A stretch of DNA of 64,000 nt. It comes from CAVXDY01 sp963721335. GTDB lineage: Bacteria; Actinomycetota; Thermoleophilia; Miltoncostaeales; Miltoncostaeaceae. Below are positions 51,417-60,488 of the stretch, piece by piece (the first letter of the stretch is position 1; the number at the start of each line of letters is the position of its first letter). The stretch spans positions 310,001-374,000 of the forward strand of contig CAVRIV010000008.1 of assembly GCA_963721335.1 (NCBI GenBank), written 5' to 3'. The notes below the pieces were generated by a model. The model was given only the letters and a program-made list of their open reading frames with translations, was not told the DNA's origin and made no database searches. The position numbers were made by a program, and so were the translations under genes.

Positions 51417-51979
51417 TCACCGGCGCCGGCGTGGCCCACGCCGCATGCCGGTCTTGGCCTCGACCCCGAGCTCGCGCGCGAGCCCGAGGTGGATCGCCTC
51501 GAGAGCCCACCAGACGCGCTCCTCGTTGCGGTCCACGTCGTGCGCGCCGAGGGCCTCGCGGCTGATGACCGCAGTCGCCGCGGTGCGGAGGATCTCCCCG
51601 GTGTGTCCTCCAGCTTGTCGGCGAGCTCGTCGAGGAGCTCCCAGATCATCCGGTCGCGCGTCTCGAAGGTGATGATGTGGAGCATCTGGTACATCCAGCG
51701 GCGCTCGGTGGCGCGCTCGGTCGCATCGACGACGGCCTGGGTCATGTCGTGGACGACCTCGGCGCCCGGCGACACATAGTCCGGGTCGCCGCCCAGCCTG
51801 CGCACCGCCTCCTCGAGCACCAGGCCGTCTCGCCTGCTTTGCTCGGTGTACTCGATGAGCTTCGGGTGCAGCTCGGCGGGCGCGTCGGCGAGCAGTTGTG
51901 CGTAGAGGCGCTGACCATCGCGCTCGACGGCGATCATCTCGCTGAGCAGGTCCAGCACGGCCTGGTCGCTCGTCGCCAT
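51417..51979 (-). CDS. Ferritin-like-fold protein (one frameshift)
   Basis: A ~187-residue helical protein. Metal-ligand-like residues occur in MIAVERDGQRLYAQLL and IEYTEQSRRDGLVLEEAVRR, resembling PA2169/DUF892-type ferritin-like proteins. The frame shifts near 51603; the restored C-terminus reads EILRTAATAVISREALGAHD and later RVWWALEAIHLGLARELGVE. The TGA is at 51417-51419. Function is unknown. It lies 250 bases beyond the decayed GH15 gene on the same strand. Confidence 0.6.
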
Positions 51980-52226
51980 GGCCAGGACTCTAGTCGTGCG
52001 GTGCTGGCAATTGCTCCGTCAGTGGACGGTTGCACCAGGCTAATCGCGCGAAGGGGATCGGGCGCCAAACGGCTCCTCTCCGAATCGCCGCTTCTCGTCG
52101 CAGACCGCCCGCGCGGGCCCGGTGAGGCCCGCCGCCGTGCCACCGAGCTTCGGACGCTTCGTTCACCACGGGCGATGAGGCCGTCCTTGCGTGCCGGTTC
52201 CCGAGCAGCCCGGACGGCGATGATTT

Positions 52227-54047
52227 TCACGTCTCGGCCCGCTCGCGAACCGTTCGACGCTCGGGCGGGCGCGCGGCGTCTGAGAGCGCGGCTGCGCTCG
52301 TCGACCAGTCCGACGTGGGTGAACGCCTGGGGGAAGTTGCCCACCAGCCGACCGCTGGCCGGGTCGTATTCCTCGCTGATGAGGCCGACGTCGTTGCACA
52401 GCCCCCGCAGGCGCTCGAACAGCGCGAGGGCCTCCTGGGTGCGCCCCATCAGCGCGAGGTTGTTGACCAGCCAGAACGAGCAGGGCAGGAAGGCGCCCTC
52501 GCGGCCGGGAAGGCCGTCCCCGCCATCGCCGGCGCGGTAGCGCAGGACCAGGCTGCCCTCGCAGAGGTCGCGCTGGATGGCATCCACGGTGCCCCGGACG
52601 CGCTCGTCATCCGGGGGCAGGAAGCCGACGAGGCCGATCATGAGCAGCGCGCCGTCGAGCTCCCTCGATCCGTAGGCGCGGGTGAACGTGCTGCGTGTGG
52701 GATCGAAGCCCTCGCGCAGCACCTCGCGACGGATCTCCTCGCGCTGGGCTCGCCACCGCTCGGCCGGGCCATCGCGTCCGAACCGCTCGACTGCGCGAAC
52801 GGCGCGGTCGAACGCGACCCAGGCCATGACCTTGGAGTGCACGTAAAGTGCTGCCGACGGCGCCGCGCACTTCCCAGATGCCCTCGTCGGGCTCGCGCCA
52901 CCGTTTTCGAGGTGTTCGAGCAGGCGCACGTTGCAGCGCGCCAGGCCCATTCATCGGCGCCAACGCCGGCGCCGGCGAGCCTGATGCGAGCGCGTCCATG
53001 AGCTCGCCGTACACGTCGAGCTGGAGCTGGCGGCGAGCCGCGTTGCCGACCCGTACCGGCGGCGGCCCTCGTAGCCGGACAGCCAGGGCAGTTCGATCTC
53101 CGTCAAACGGCGTTCACCGGCCAGGCCGTACATGATATTGAGTTGGCTCGGCGTTCCGGCAACGGTGCGCAGAAGCCAATCGCCGCCAGGCCATGGCCTC
53201 GTCGGGGTAGCCGTTCCTGGCGGGAGCGCAGCAGGGTGAACGCCGCGTCGCGGATCCAGCAGAAGCGATAGTCCCAGTTGCGCACGCCGCCCAGCTCCTC
53301 GGGCAGCGACGTCGTCGGGGCGGCCACGATCCCGCCCGAGGGCGCGAAGGTCAGCGCCTTGAGCGTAACCAGCGAGCGCAGCACGTCGTTGGCCAGCGCC
53401 CTTCGTACGCGCAGCGCCCGGACCACTCGCGCCACCACTCTCGGTGTGGCGGATCGGCGACCAGCACGGCGGACGTCGGGAGGCGGGTTCGTTAGGACGG
53501 AGGTGCCAGGTCAACACGAACGCGATCTCGTTGGCCTGCGTCGATGTGAAATCGGCGACGGACGTCAGATTCTCGCGTCATGGGGACGTCGCCGGAATGA
53601 AGCACAGCGCATCCGGACCCGGCGACGGCGTGGATCCCAGCCGGCGTGCGTCGTACCCACGGCACGATCGATCCGTAGTCGAAGCGGATGACGAGCTCGG
53701 CAGCTGCATCTGCACTCGGCCGCGTAAGACCTACGACCAGGCGCACGAAATCCGGTTCACGCCCGCGCGGCGGCATGCAGTCGATTAGCGCACGACTGCC
53801 GTTTGTCGGTCTCGAAATCTGTTTCGAGCACCAACGTGCCGGGGCGATAACGGCGTGAAACACGGCGCAGCGTACCGGCAGGCGCCAGCCGCCAGCGCCC
53901 GTGGCGCTCGTCGCCAAGCAGCGCCGCGAAGCAGGCACCCGAGTCGAAGCGGGGGAGGCACAGCCAGTCGATCGATCCGTCGTCGCCGACCAGGCCCGCC
54001 GTCTGCGTGTCGCCGATCAGCGCGTATCGCTCGATCGCCAGGGGCAC
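52227..54047 (-). pseudogene. GH15 glucoamylase/trehalase-like gene, multiply frameshifted
   Basis: The segments, read in order, cover a full-length GH15 protein: start PLAIERYALIGDTQTAGLVG, LTFAPSGGIVAAPTTSLPEE, GGVRNWDYRFCWIRDAAFTL, YVHSKVMAWVAFDRAVRAVE, GSLVLRYRAGDGGDGLPGRE and NFPQAFTHVGLVDE. They lie in all three frames, needing at least five single-base corrections, so no full product is made from this sequence. Length (1.8 kb) and order match the intact copy at 41.1 kb. It may be real decay or a poorly sequenced stretch. Confidence 0.85.
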
Positions 54048-54283
54048 CTGCGGAGGCTAGCGCCGCTCGCCCGCAGGTGAATGGCACGGGCCGCGCAAAT
54101 CGAGTGACAGAGCTCGACGGCTTGGGCGTGCCGCATGCGGATCCTTCACCCGGACGGCTCAGTTCGGAATCGGCAACAGGACGCGCTCGTGCGCTTCGGC
54201 GATACGATCCAGGCGTCGATGCTCGCCATCTCAGCCGCCCTTCGCGGTGGGCCCGGATGGCGCCGGCGGCGCCGGGGTGCGGT

Positions 54284-54940
54284 TCAGACGGCCAGACAGA
54301 GCAGGCCGGTCAGACCTTCGACTACGTCGCCGACGAGGTGGAGCATCGTGTGCTGGCCGCCGTCGGCGAAGATGCTGTCAGTGGCGTTGGTGGTGTCCTC
54401 GGTGCACGCCCGGCGTACGGCGGGCGGGCGAACACCTGGTCGGTGAGCTCGTCGGGGAAGTACAGCTGCGTGACCGCGTGGCGAGTCACCGAGCTGCACC
54501 GTGAGATGGATGTGCACCGTCCGGCTCGCGTACCAGCCCGGATAGATCGTGTCGAACGCGCACATCCCACGGTCGTCGGTGCGCTGGCTGCCCCGCAGGA
54601 ACTTCTCCGACGGGGCCACGACGTCACGTGGGACCGACTCGGAGGTGACGACCTGACCGGGTCGCGCGCGGAAGGGCCGGAACCCGGAGTAGCGGCCCTC
54701 GTGGTCGGCCTGCCAGACCTCCACCCCGGCGCTGGTGAGCGGGTGCCCGGTCCCGGCGTCGAGCAGCCGCAGCGCGACGCGCAACGGCAAGCCCTCACGG
54801 TCCTCGGTGATGTCTCGCCGCTCCAGGTGCACGTCGCGGTGATAGGGACCCTCAGTCTGTTCGGGCCACAGCCGACAGGACACCCGCTGCTCAGCCAGCA
54901 GCTTGACCAGATCGTCCTCCACGCCCACAAAGTCTGACAC
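54284..54940 (-). CDS. Intradiol ring-cleavage dioxygenase-like protein (two compensating frameshifts)
   Basis: A ~218-residue protein. All four expected iron ligands are visible: Tyr in EVWQADHEGRYSGF, Tyr in IYPGWYASRTV and the His pair in HIHLTV. The frame leaves near 54490 for HAVTQLYFPDELTDQVFARP and returns near 54400 for DSIFADGGQHTMLHLVGDVV. It would open catechol-type rings with O2, but the substrate is unknown and the class also acts on other aromatics. It starts (ATG) 74 bases from the GH15 remnant. Confidence 0.8.
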   Translation of the reverse strand: MSDFVGVEDDLVKLLAEQRVSCRLWPEQTEGPYHRDVHLERRDITEDREGLPLRVALRLLDAGTGHPLTSAGVEVWQADHEGRYSGFRPFRARPGQVVTSESVPRDVVAPSEKFLRGSQRTDDRGMCAFDTIYPGWYASRTVHIHLTVQLGDSPRGHAAVLPRRAHRPGVRPPAVRRACTEDTTNATDSIFADGGQHTMLHLVGDVVEGLTGLLCLAV

Positions 54941-55013
54941 GCGCTCGGTGCACTGCCGCGTGTCGCGTCCAAGGTGACGCGATCAGGCGCCAGCACCGAG
55001 TTTCTTCGCCGCC

Positions 55014-55478
55014 TTGGCCAGCGCGCCGTGCCCTTGGCAAGGCGCCGATCTGCAGGAGACCGAGTTCGTCGGTGAAGTGGCGCGGATGACGGCGACGACC
55101 GACGCCGTCGTGCGGCGGCTCGGCGCGGGCGGCGGCCTGCTCTTCCGCTACCTGCCGGACGAGTCGCCGGACGGTCTGGCCGACGACGAGGGCGCATTCG
55201 TGCTCTGTAGCTTCTGGCTCGTGGACAACCTGGCCGGTCGGGGCCGCCTCGACGAGGCGGAGGATCTCTTCGAGTCGCTCTGCGCGCGGGCGAGCCCGCT
55301 GGGCCTGCTGCTCGAGCAGATCAACCCGGGCACCGGCGCCCACCCGGGCAGCTATTTCCCGGCGTTCAGCCACGTCGGGCTCATCTCAAGCGCCATCAAC
55401 CTCGTGCGCCGGACCGGCAGAACGGCGACGCCCGGTCAGGTTTGGAAGAAAAGGCCCCGCGAAGGAAGCATCCGATGA
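55014..55478 (+). pseudogene. C-terminal remnant of a third GH15 gene
   Basis: The ~150 codons give MTATTDAVVRRLGAGGGLLF, ADDEGAFVLCSFWLVDNLAG and YFPAFSHVGLISSAINLVRR, the C-terminal barrel end of a GH15 enzyme; the N-terminal ~450 residues are absent because the dioxygenase gene lies upstream on the other strand. The TGA overlaps the zwf ATG (ATGA), so the remnant and zwf form one coupled reading unit. It may still serve as a leader for zwf translation. Confidence 0.75.
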
Positions 55479-56926
55479 TCCGCAAGCTCGTCCTGTTCGG
55501 TGCGACGGGGGACCTCGCGGGCCGCTACCTCCTCCCGGCGCTTGCGGAGCTGCAGGCGGGGGGCGAGCTACCGGATGGCTTCGTTTTCGTGGGCGCTGGA
55601 CGGCAGGACTGGGACGACGAGCGCTTCAAGTCCATCGCCGCCGAGCGGCTCACCGGGCACGCCAGCGACGTGCCGGCCACGGCGCGCCGGGCCCTGTTGG
55701 ACTCGATGACGTATCGACGCTTCGACGTTGACGACCACGAGTCGGTCGCAGCGGCGCTCCGGGCCGGCGCGTCGGGCACCAGAGCTGCCGACGCCGCCGA
55801 GCCGGTCGCGGCGTACCTGGCGCTGCCGTCCGGCCTGTTCGGCCCCATGGTGCGCGCGCTCCAGGCCGTGCGGCCGCCACCCGGCAGTCGCGTCGCGCTG
55901 GAGAAGCCCTTCGGCGCCGACCTGGAGAGCGCCGTGGCGCTCAACCGCCTCCTCGAGGGGGTGAGCCGCTCCGCCGGGGAGCACGCGGCCTTCCGGGTGG
56001 ACCACTTCCTGGGACTGGCTTCCGTGCAGAGCATCCTCGGTCTGCGGCTCGGCAATCGGATGCTTGAGCCGGCCTGGAACAGCACGTACATCCAGCAGGT
56101 GGAGATCATCTGGGAGGAGACGCTCGCCCTCGAGGGACGCGGCGCGTACTACGACGCAGCCGGCCAACTCAAGGACATGATCCAGAACCACCTCATGCAG
56201 GTCCTATGCCTGCTGGCGATGGAGCCGCCGGCTGGCCTGGGTCAGCGGGCTGTGAGCGATGCCAAGCTCGCCGTACTGCAGGCAACGCGCTCGCCCAGCG
56301 CGGACGAGATGTCCACACGGACGAGTCGCGCCCGCTACACGGCAGGCCGTCTCCCCGACCCGACCGGACACGGCGACCGAGAGGTCCCCGCGTACGTAGA
56401 TGAGGAGGGCGTCGATCCCGGGCGCGGCACGGAGACCTTCGCCGAGGTGGCGCTCGAGATCGACAACGCACGCTGGGAGGGAGCGATCTTCGTGCTCCGC
56501 ACCGGCAAGGCCCTGGCGCGCGAGCGCATGGAGGTCGTCGTCCGGTTCCGGCCTGCAGAGGGCGGACCGTACGCCGGCGCGACGAACGAGCTCAGGATTG
56601 GCCTGGGTGACCCCGGCGATGTCTCGCTGCGCCTCATCGGCAGCAGTGCGGGTGTGTCGCGCGGCCCCGTCCCCCTTGAGATGAGCGCGGCAGTGCCCGC
56701 TGCGGCCCTCCACGAGTACGGGCGCGTCCTGCTCGACATCCTCAGCGGCGACAGCACGCTCTCAGTGCGCGGCGACGAGTCGGAGGAGGCCTGGCGAATC
56801 GTGACGCCGGTGCTCGAGGCTTGGGCAGCGAATCTGGTTCCGCTGGGGGAGTACCCGGCCGGCTCCGACGGCCCGCCGCGGCGGGATGCCGCGACCGGTC
56901 GAGCGCGTCGCGCCGGCACGCCGTAG
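55475..56926 (+). CDS. zwf: Glucose-6-phosphate dehydrogenase family protein
   Basis: A 483-residue protein with NAD(P)-binding LVLFGATGDLAGRYLLPAL, EKPFGADLESAVALN and RVDHFLGLASVQSILGLRLG followed by NRMLEPAW. The catalytic His of the DHxLG motif is present, but the following Lys (usual DHYLGKE) is Leu here, so phosphate binding may differ from typical G6PDH. The frame is unbroken, in contrast to its neighbours. It is joined (ATGA) to the GH15 remnant. It would make 6-phosphogluconolactone, or act on a related sugar. Confidence 0.85.
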   Translation: MIRKLVLFGATGDLAGRYLLPALAELQAGGELPDGFVFVGAGRQDWDDERFKSIAAERLTGHASDVPATARRALLDSMTYRRFDVDDHESVAAALRAGASGTRAADAAEPVAAYLALPSGLFGPMVRALQAVRPPPGSRVALEKPFGADLESAVALNRLLEGVSRSAGEHAAFRVDHFLGLASVQSILGLRLGNRMLEPAWNSTYIQQVEIIWEETLALEGRGAYYDAAGQLKDMIQNHLMQVLCLLAMEPPAGLGQRAVSDAKLAVLQATRSPSADEMSTRTSRARYTAGRLPDPTGHGDREVPAYVDEEGVDPGRGTETFAEVALEIDNARWEGAIFVLRTGKALARERMEVVVRFRPAEGGPYAGATNELRIGLGDPGDVSLRLIGSSAGVSRGPVPLEMSAAVPAAALHEYGRVLLDILSGDSTLSVRGDESEEAWRIVTPVLEAWAANLVPLGEYPAGSDGPPRRDAATGRARRAGTP

Positions 56927-57059
56927 CGCCGAGCGCCTCTCGGAACCGTTTTGGAGAAGCGGGCGAGGGCGCGTCGAGGTGCCCCCCCGACGAGGCGTGG
57001 GCCCCTGGGCAGGGAAGCGCAACGCTCGTCCCTCGGCACAGGGGGGGATCAGCGTGAGT

Positions 57060-57255
57060 GAGCCTGAGCGGTACGACGGCGGCGGCTGGTCTGGGAAGGC
57101 CGGAAGTAATCGAGCGCCTCCTGGCGATGATCGTCGATGCCGTGGGTCGGCGGCTGGCCGGGCCAGCGGACCACGACGTCGGGCTTGTGGCGCTCTTAGA
57201 AGACCTCGAGGTCCTCAGCGTTCCACGCGCCGTCGAGGGTCCGCATCAGGTCCAT
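57060..57255 (-). pseudogene. SnoaL/NTF2-like gene remnant with an internal stop
   Basis: From ATG 57255 the sequence gives MDLMRTLDGAWNAEDLEVF, then a TAA at 57196-57198, then in the same frame ERHKPDVVVRWPGQPPTHGI and DDHRQEALDYF. This is the N-terminal part of a SnoaL-like polyketide-cyclase family protein. Homology then stops near 57085, and the C-terminal ~70 residues are missing. It is a clear remnant, 34 bases upstream of the F420-type reductase end. Confidence 0.65.
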
Positions 57256-57288
57256 GTTTCGGTCCCATCTCGCTCCCTCGAGGGCGAC

Positions 57289-57935
57289 TCACCCCTTCGG
57301 CGTCACGAACCTGACGGCGCTGCCGTATCCGGTGCCCAGCGTCTCCTGGATCGCCATGTGCAGGAAGCCCAGCTCTTCGAGCTGGCGGGCGCGGCGCAGC
57401 GGCCCCACATCGACCGCCCGCATGCTTCCCGCCTCTACCAGAGCGGCGATCTGGGCCTTAGCGTTCTCGTCGTCGCCGGCGATCAGCACATCGAGCTGCT
57501 GCCCGGCGACATCACCGGCGGCGAGCGTCGCAGCGAACGTCGTGTTGAAGGCCTTCACAACACGCGCGCCGGAGAGGAGCTTGGCGATCTCCTCGGCCGC
57601 CGAGGAGTCGGCCGGTGTCACCAGCCTGTCGAACGAGGACCAATCGACCGGATTGGTGATGTCCACGACCACCCTGCCGGCCAACTCCCCACCTCGCGTG
57701 CTCGCGACCTCTAGGGCCGCGTCGTACGGGATCGCCAGCACGACCACGTCGCCGGTAATTTTCCTCGAACGCCTCCACCCGACACCGAGCCCCCGCCGCC
57801 GGCGAGCTCGTCGGCGAGCGCTATCGCACCCGGCGGCTCCGGGCTCAGGATCTGAACCTCCGAGCCGCCCGCCAGAAGGCGCGTCGCGATGCCACGCGCC
57901 ATGTTGCCCGCACCGATGATCGTCACCCGCGTCAC
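57289..57935 (-). CDS. NADPH:F420 reductase-like / NADP oxidoreductase (one frameshift)
   Basis: A ~215-residue Rossmann protein. It begins TRVTIIGAGNMARGIATRLL and has VVDITNPVDWSSFDRL, KAFNTTFAATLAAGDVAG and DVGPLRRARQLEELGFLHMA, the pattern of F420-dependent NADP reductases and relatives. The frame shifts near 57755 in an A-run (before KITGDVVVLAIPYDA). GTG 57935 is chosen because GGGAGGTGG lies eight bases upstream. It would link NADP and F420 pools, if F420 is used by this organism. Confidence 0.75.
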
Positions 57936-57985
57936 GTCATCCACCTCCCGTTGTTGCACCGCACACCACTTGCACCGGGCGCTCG

Positions 57986-58535
57986 CTATCCGATCCGGTC
58001 AGCCACCGGCTCGGGACGCTCGCCCAGATACTCCACCAACGCCGCTTGACGCAGGTGTAGTGATTGAAGGCCCGACCAAGTTCATGAAGTTCCACGATGT
58101 TGGCCTAGAAGCGCTCCGCCGGCTGGTCGTTGGCGATGGAACTCTCGTCGTCGAAGGCGCCGTGGGCCGGCGCGAGCGAGAACATGTCGGGCTGGATCCG
58201 CGCGCCCAGATGCTCGAGCGGCACGGCAATGCTCACAGCCCTCGGTTGCCGCCGACCATGGACGGCGAGGCCGACAGCAGCCCGTCGCGCTCGTTGACCG
58301 GCTGGGCCGGGTGCGCGATGCCCATTCGATCAGGTTCTTGAGCGTTCCGGGCATCGAGGCGTTGCACTCCGGACCGGAGACCACGAACGCGTCGCAGGCC
58401 CGCAGACGGCGCTTCAGCTCGAGGGCGCCGGTGGGGGAGACCCGCCGTCTCGTGTGCGTCGGCGTCGTAGGTGGCCGAATCGCAGTCGCCGAACGCCGCC
58501 AGGTCGATCGCGCTCGCGACGGTGGTTGTCAGCAT
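57986..58535 (-). pseudogene. NADPH-dependent FMN reductase-like gene, decayed
   Basis: Ordered fragments give SAIDLAAFGDCDSATYDADA, FVVSGPECNASMPGTLKNLI, LLSASPSMVGGNRGL, RIQPDMFSLAPAHGAFDDES and, at the end, LVEYLGERPEPVADRIG. They need at least four frame changes, and an in-frame TAG (after QPAERF, near 58099) interrupts the last part. The N-terminal ~40 residues of the flavodoxin fold are also missing. The last stop is at 57986-57988. Read as a pseudogene. Confidence 0.7.
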
Positions 58536-58756
58536 CCGCTGGGACCAGGTTCGAGAGGCGCCAGGATCCGGGCGGCGATCTCTGGTGGGCAGCCGCGCTC
58601 GGTGAGTTCGATCAGGGCGTGCAAGTCGATACGGCGATCGCGCGCCAACGCGCGAGCCATGTCAAGGGCGAACCCGGCTGCGAGGAGGCGCCCCCTGCGC
58701 CAGGCCACCACCTCGGCGGCCAAGAGATCTCGCTGGTGAGTGGCGCTCTCCCTCAT
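58529..58756 (-). CDS. Small protein with a DRR-DL...RGCPPE motif (copy A)
   Basis: A 75-residue helical protein: MRESATHQRDLLAAEVVAWR, then ALARDRRIDLHALIELTERG and CPPEIAARILAPLEP. No signal or membrane segment. It shares DRRxDLxAxxELxxRGCPPExAxRI with a second gene at 60228, so the two are paralogs. No function is known to me. It overlaps the start of the decayed FMN reductase by seven bases. Confidence 0.65.
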   Translation of the reverse strand: MRESATHQRDLLAAEVVAWRRGRLLAAGFALDMARALARDRRIDLHALIELTERGCPPEIAARILAPLEPGPSGC

Positions 58757-58845
58757 GTCTCGTTGGTGTCGGCCGTACCCCGTTTTGTACCGGCTCGTGC
58801 GCGTTGACGGAGGCCACCACGGGGCCGGCACGGGCGCCGATAGAC

Positions 58846-59061
58846 CTACCGCGCAACCGCCCCCGACCATGACGGCGGGTCCGAGCCCGGAAACGATCCC
58901 TCGCCCGCCTGCTCGACGATGTCCGTCGCGTGGTCGGAGCCCGTCTGGCCGGACAGGGAAGAGGGCGCGCCGCGCTTCACGGTGTCCTTTGGCTGGTCGC
59001 CCGTCGCAGTCCCCTCGTCCCTGCTCGGGGGTTCTGCGCCTGTGGCGTCCGGGCTGCTCAT
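58846..59061 (-). CDS. Small acidic protein with a SFPGSDPPSW tail
   Basis: A 71-residue, Ser/Asp/Pro-rich, probably disordered protein ending IVEQAGEGSFPGSDPPSW before a short tail. The SFPxSDPPxW ending recurs, as I recall, in many small uncharacterised bacterial proteins. ATG 59061 has a weak GAGCTGAG ribosome-binding site. It lies 89 bases upstream of the small copy-A gene on the same strand. Confidence 0.6.
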   Translation of the reverse strand: MSSPDATGAEPPSRDEGTATGDQPKDTVKRGAPSSLSGQTGSDHATDIVEQAGEGSFPGSDPPSWSGAVAR

Positions 59062-59361
59062 AACGCTCAGCTCTCGTCTCGCTGCCTACGCCAGTCCACC
59101 TGCGGCCCGCTCGCCCCATGCGGCGCTGCCATGAGCTGGCGGGGGACACCCCCGCCTTGTGCAGGGGACTACCCGGAGTCTACGGCGTCGTGGCCGACCC
59201 GCCCCTTTGACGCGCCGCGCCTACTGGTTGCTGACCCCGCCGCGTGTCCGCCTCAGGCGTGAAGCGAAGCAGAAAGCTCCCGGTAAGAACGGCAGGACGA
59301 GTCGCACTGAGAGGGGACAGAAGCGACGCACCGCTTCCAACCTCACCCAAGGAGAGCAGCC
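59062..59361. other. Intergenic region with a perfect GC-rich hairpin
   Basis: 300 bases between divergent genes. It holds a perfect eight-base hairpin (GGCGGGGG-ACA-CCCCCGCC, 59138-59156) and otherwise no supportable coding sequence. The hairpin may act as an operator or block read-through. Confidence 0.6.
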
Positions 59362-60100
59362 ATGATCGCCCCCAGCCCGATGCGCAAGGACGACACGCCA
59401 TGAGACCTCACCCGAGATCACCACGGCGGGCCTCCTCGTCCTTCCGGCCCTCCTCGCAGCCGGCGCGGTGAGCGCGTTGCTCGCGCTCGGTGCTCCCGGT
59501 GGCGGAGGGCCGGCAATCGCCGACGCGCACGCCATGGACCGCGGCCACGCGGCCGCCCCCGTTGGGCAGGCGGCCCTGCGCCAGGACATGCGCGCCCTCT
59601 GGGAGGAGCACATCACCTGGACACGGATGGTGATCGTCGATTTTGCCGCCGAGACTCCAAGCCTCGAGACCAGCGCGGCCAGGCTGTTTCGCAACCAGGC
59701 GGACATCGGCAATGCGATCGCACCCTTCTACGGCAGGACCGCAGGCAAGCGCCTGACCACCCTGCTCCGCGGGCACATCCTGATCGCCGTCGATGTCCTC
59801 ACCGCGGCCAAGGCCGACGACGCGCCGGGCCTGACCAACGCGCAGGCACGCTGGGCGCGGAACGCGAACCAAATTGCCGACTTCCTCTCGAGCGCCAACC
59901 CGACGGCCTGGCCCCGGGCCGAGATGCGTTCGATGATGCGCCACCACCTGAAGCTCACCACCGATGAGGCGGTCGCACGGCTCACGGGCGACTGGAGCGC
60001 CGACGTGCGGGCCTTCGACAAGGTGCACGTCCAGGCACTCGAGATGGCCGACATGCTCTCGGCCGGCATCATCAGCCAGTTCCCCCAGCGCTTCCGCTGA
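59362..60100 (+). CDS. Conserved exported helical protein (one frameshift)
   Basis: A ~245-residue protein. The ATG has a good AAGGAGAG ribosome-binding site. A frame change near 59400 joins it to a hydrophobic segment (ITTAGLLVLPALLAAGAVSA) that looks like a signal peptide or anchor. The mature part is all-helical (RALWEEHITWTRMVIVDFAA, KRLTTLLRGHILIAVDVLTA, HHLKLTTDEAVARLTGDW, MADMLSAGIISQFPQRF). It matches a widespread uncharacterised family recalled from Bacillus and other genera. Confidence 0.7.
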
Positions 60101-60227
60101 ACCCTACTGGGGCTCCGCTCCCGTCCGATCCCAAGCCGGGGTTGGCGGGCGCGGCCAGTCGACCACCCCGCCGATAATTCTTTCGTGCGGTCGGTAAGGA
60201 CTCCGCCCCGGCGGACACCAACCAGTC

Positions 60228-60435
60228 ATGCGAGCCCCGAAGGACATCCTGAGCCGGCCGTTCGCGGCCCGGGCCACCGGCGCGCACCGGTTTCGCCGCC
60301 TGCTTGGCGCGGGAGCTGGTGCTCGACCGGCGGGTCGATCTCCGCGCGGCCCTGGAGCTCCTTGCCCGCGGCTGCCCACCGGAGCTGGCCGTGAGGATCG
60401 CGACCGCGCACGAGCAGATGAGGAAGGCGGCGTGA
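60228..60435 (+). CDS. Small protein with a DRR-DL...RGCPPE motif (copy B, one frameshift)
   Basis: About 68 residues. From ATG 60228 the product is MRAPKDILSRPFAARATGAH; after one extra base near 60303 it continues LARELVLDRRVDLRAALELL and ARGCPPELAVRIATAHEQM. It is a clear paralog of the protein at 58529-58756. Both flank the exported helical gene. Unknown function. Confidence 0.6.
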
Positions 60436-60488
60436 GCGTCGGCAGCCCAAGCGCCGGCGTCACGGCCACCGTCGTACACTCGCGGGCC

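Noticed and set aside
57058..57714. + strand protein opposite the F420-type reductase
   Set aside because: The opposite strand carries recognisable SnoaL-like and NADP-reductase sequence; the + strand frame has no motif.
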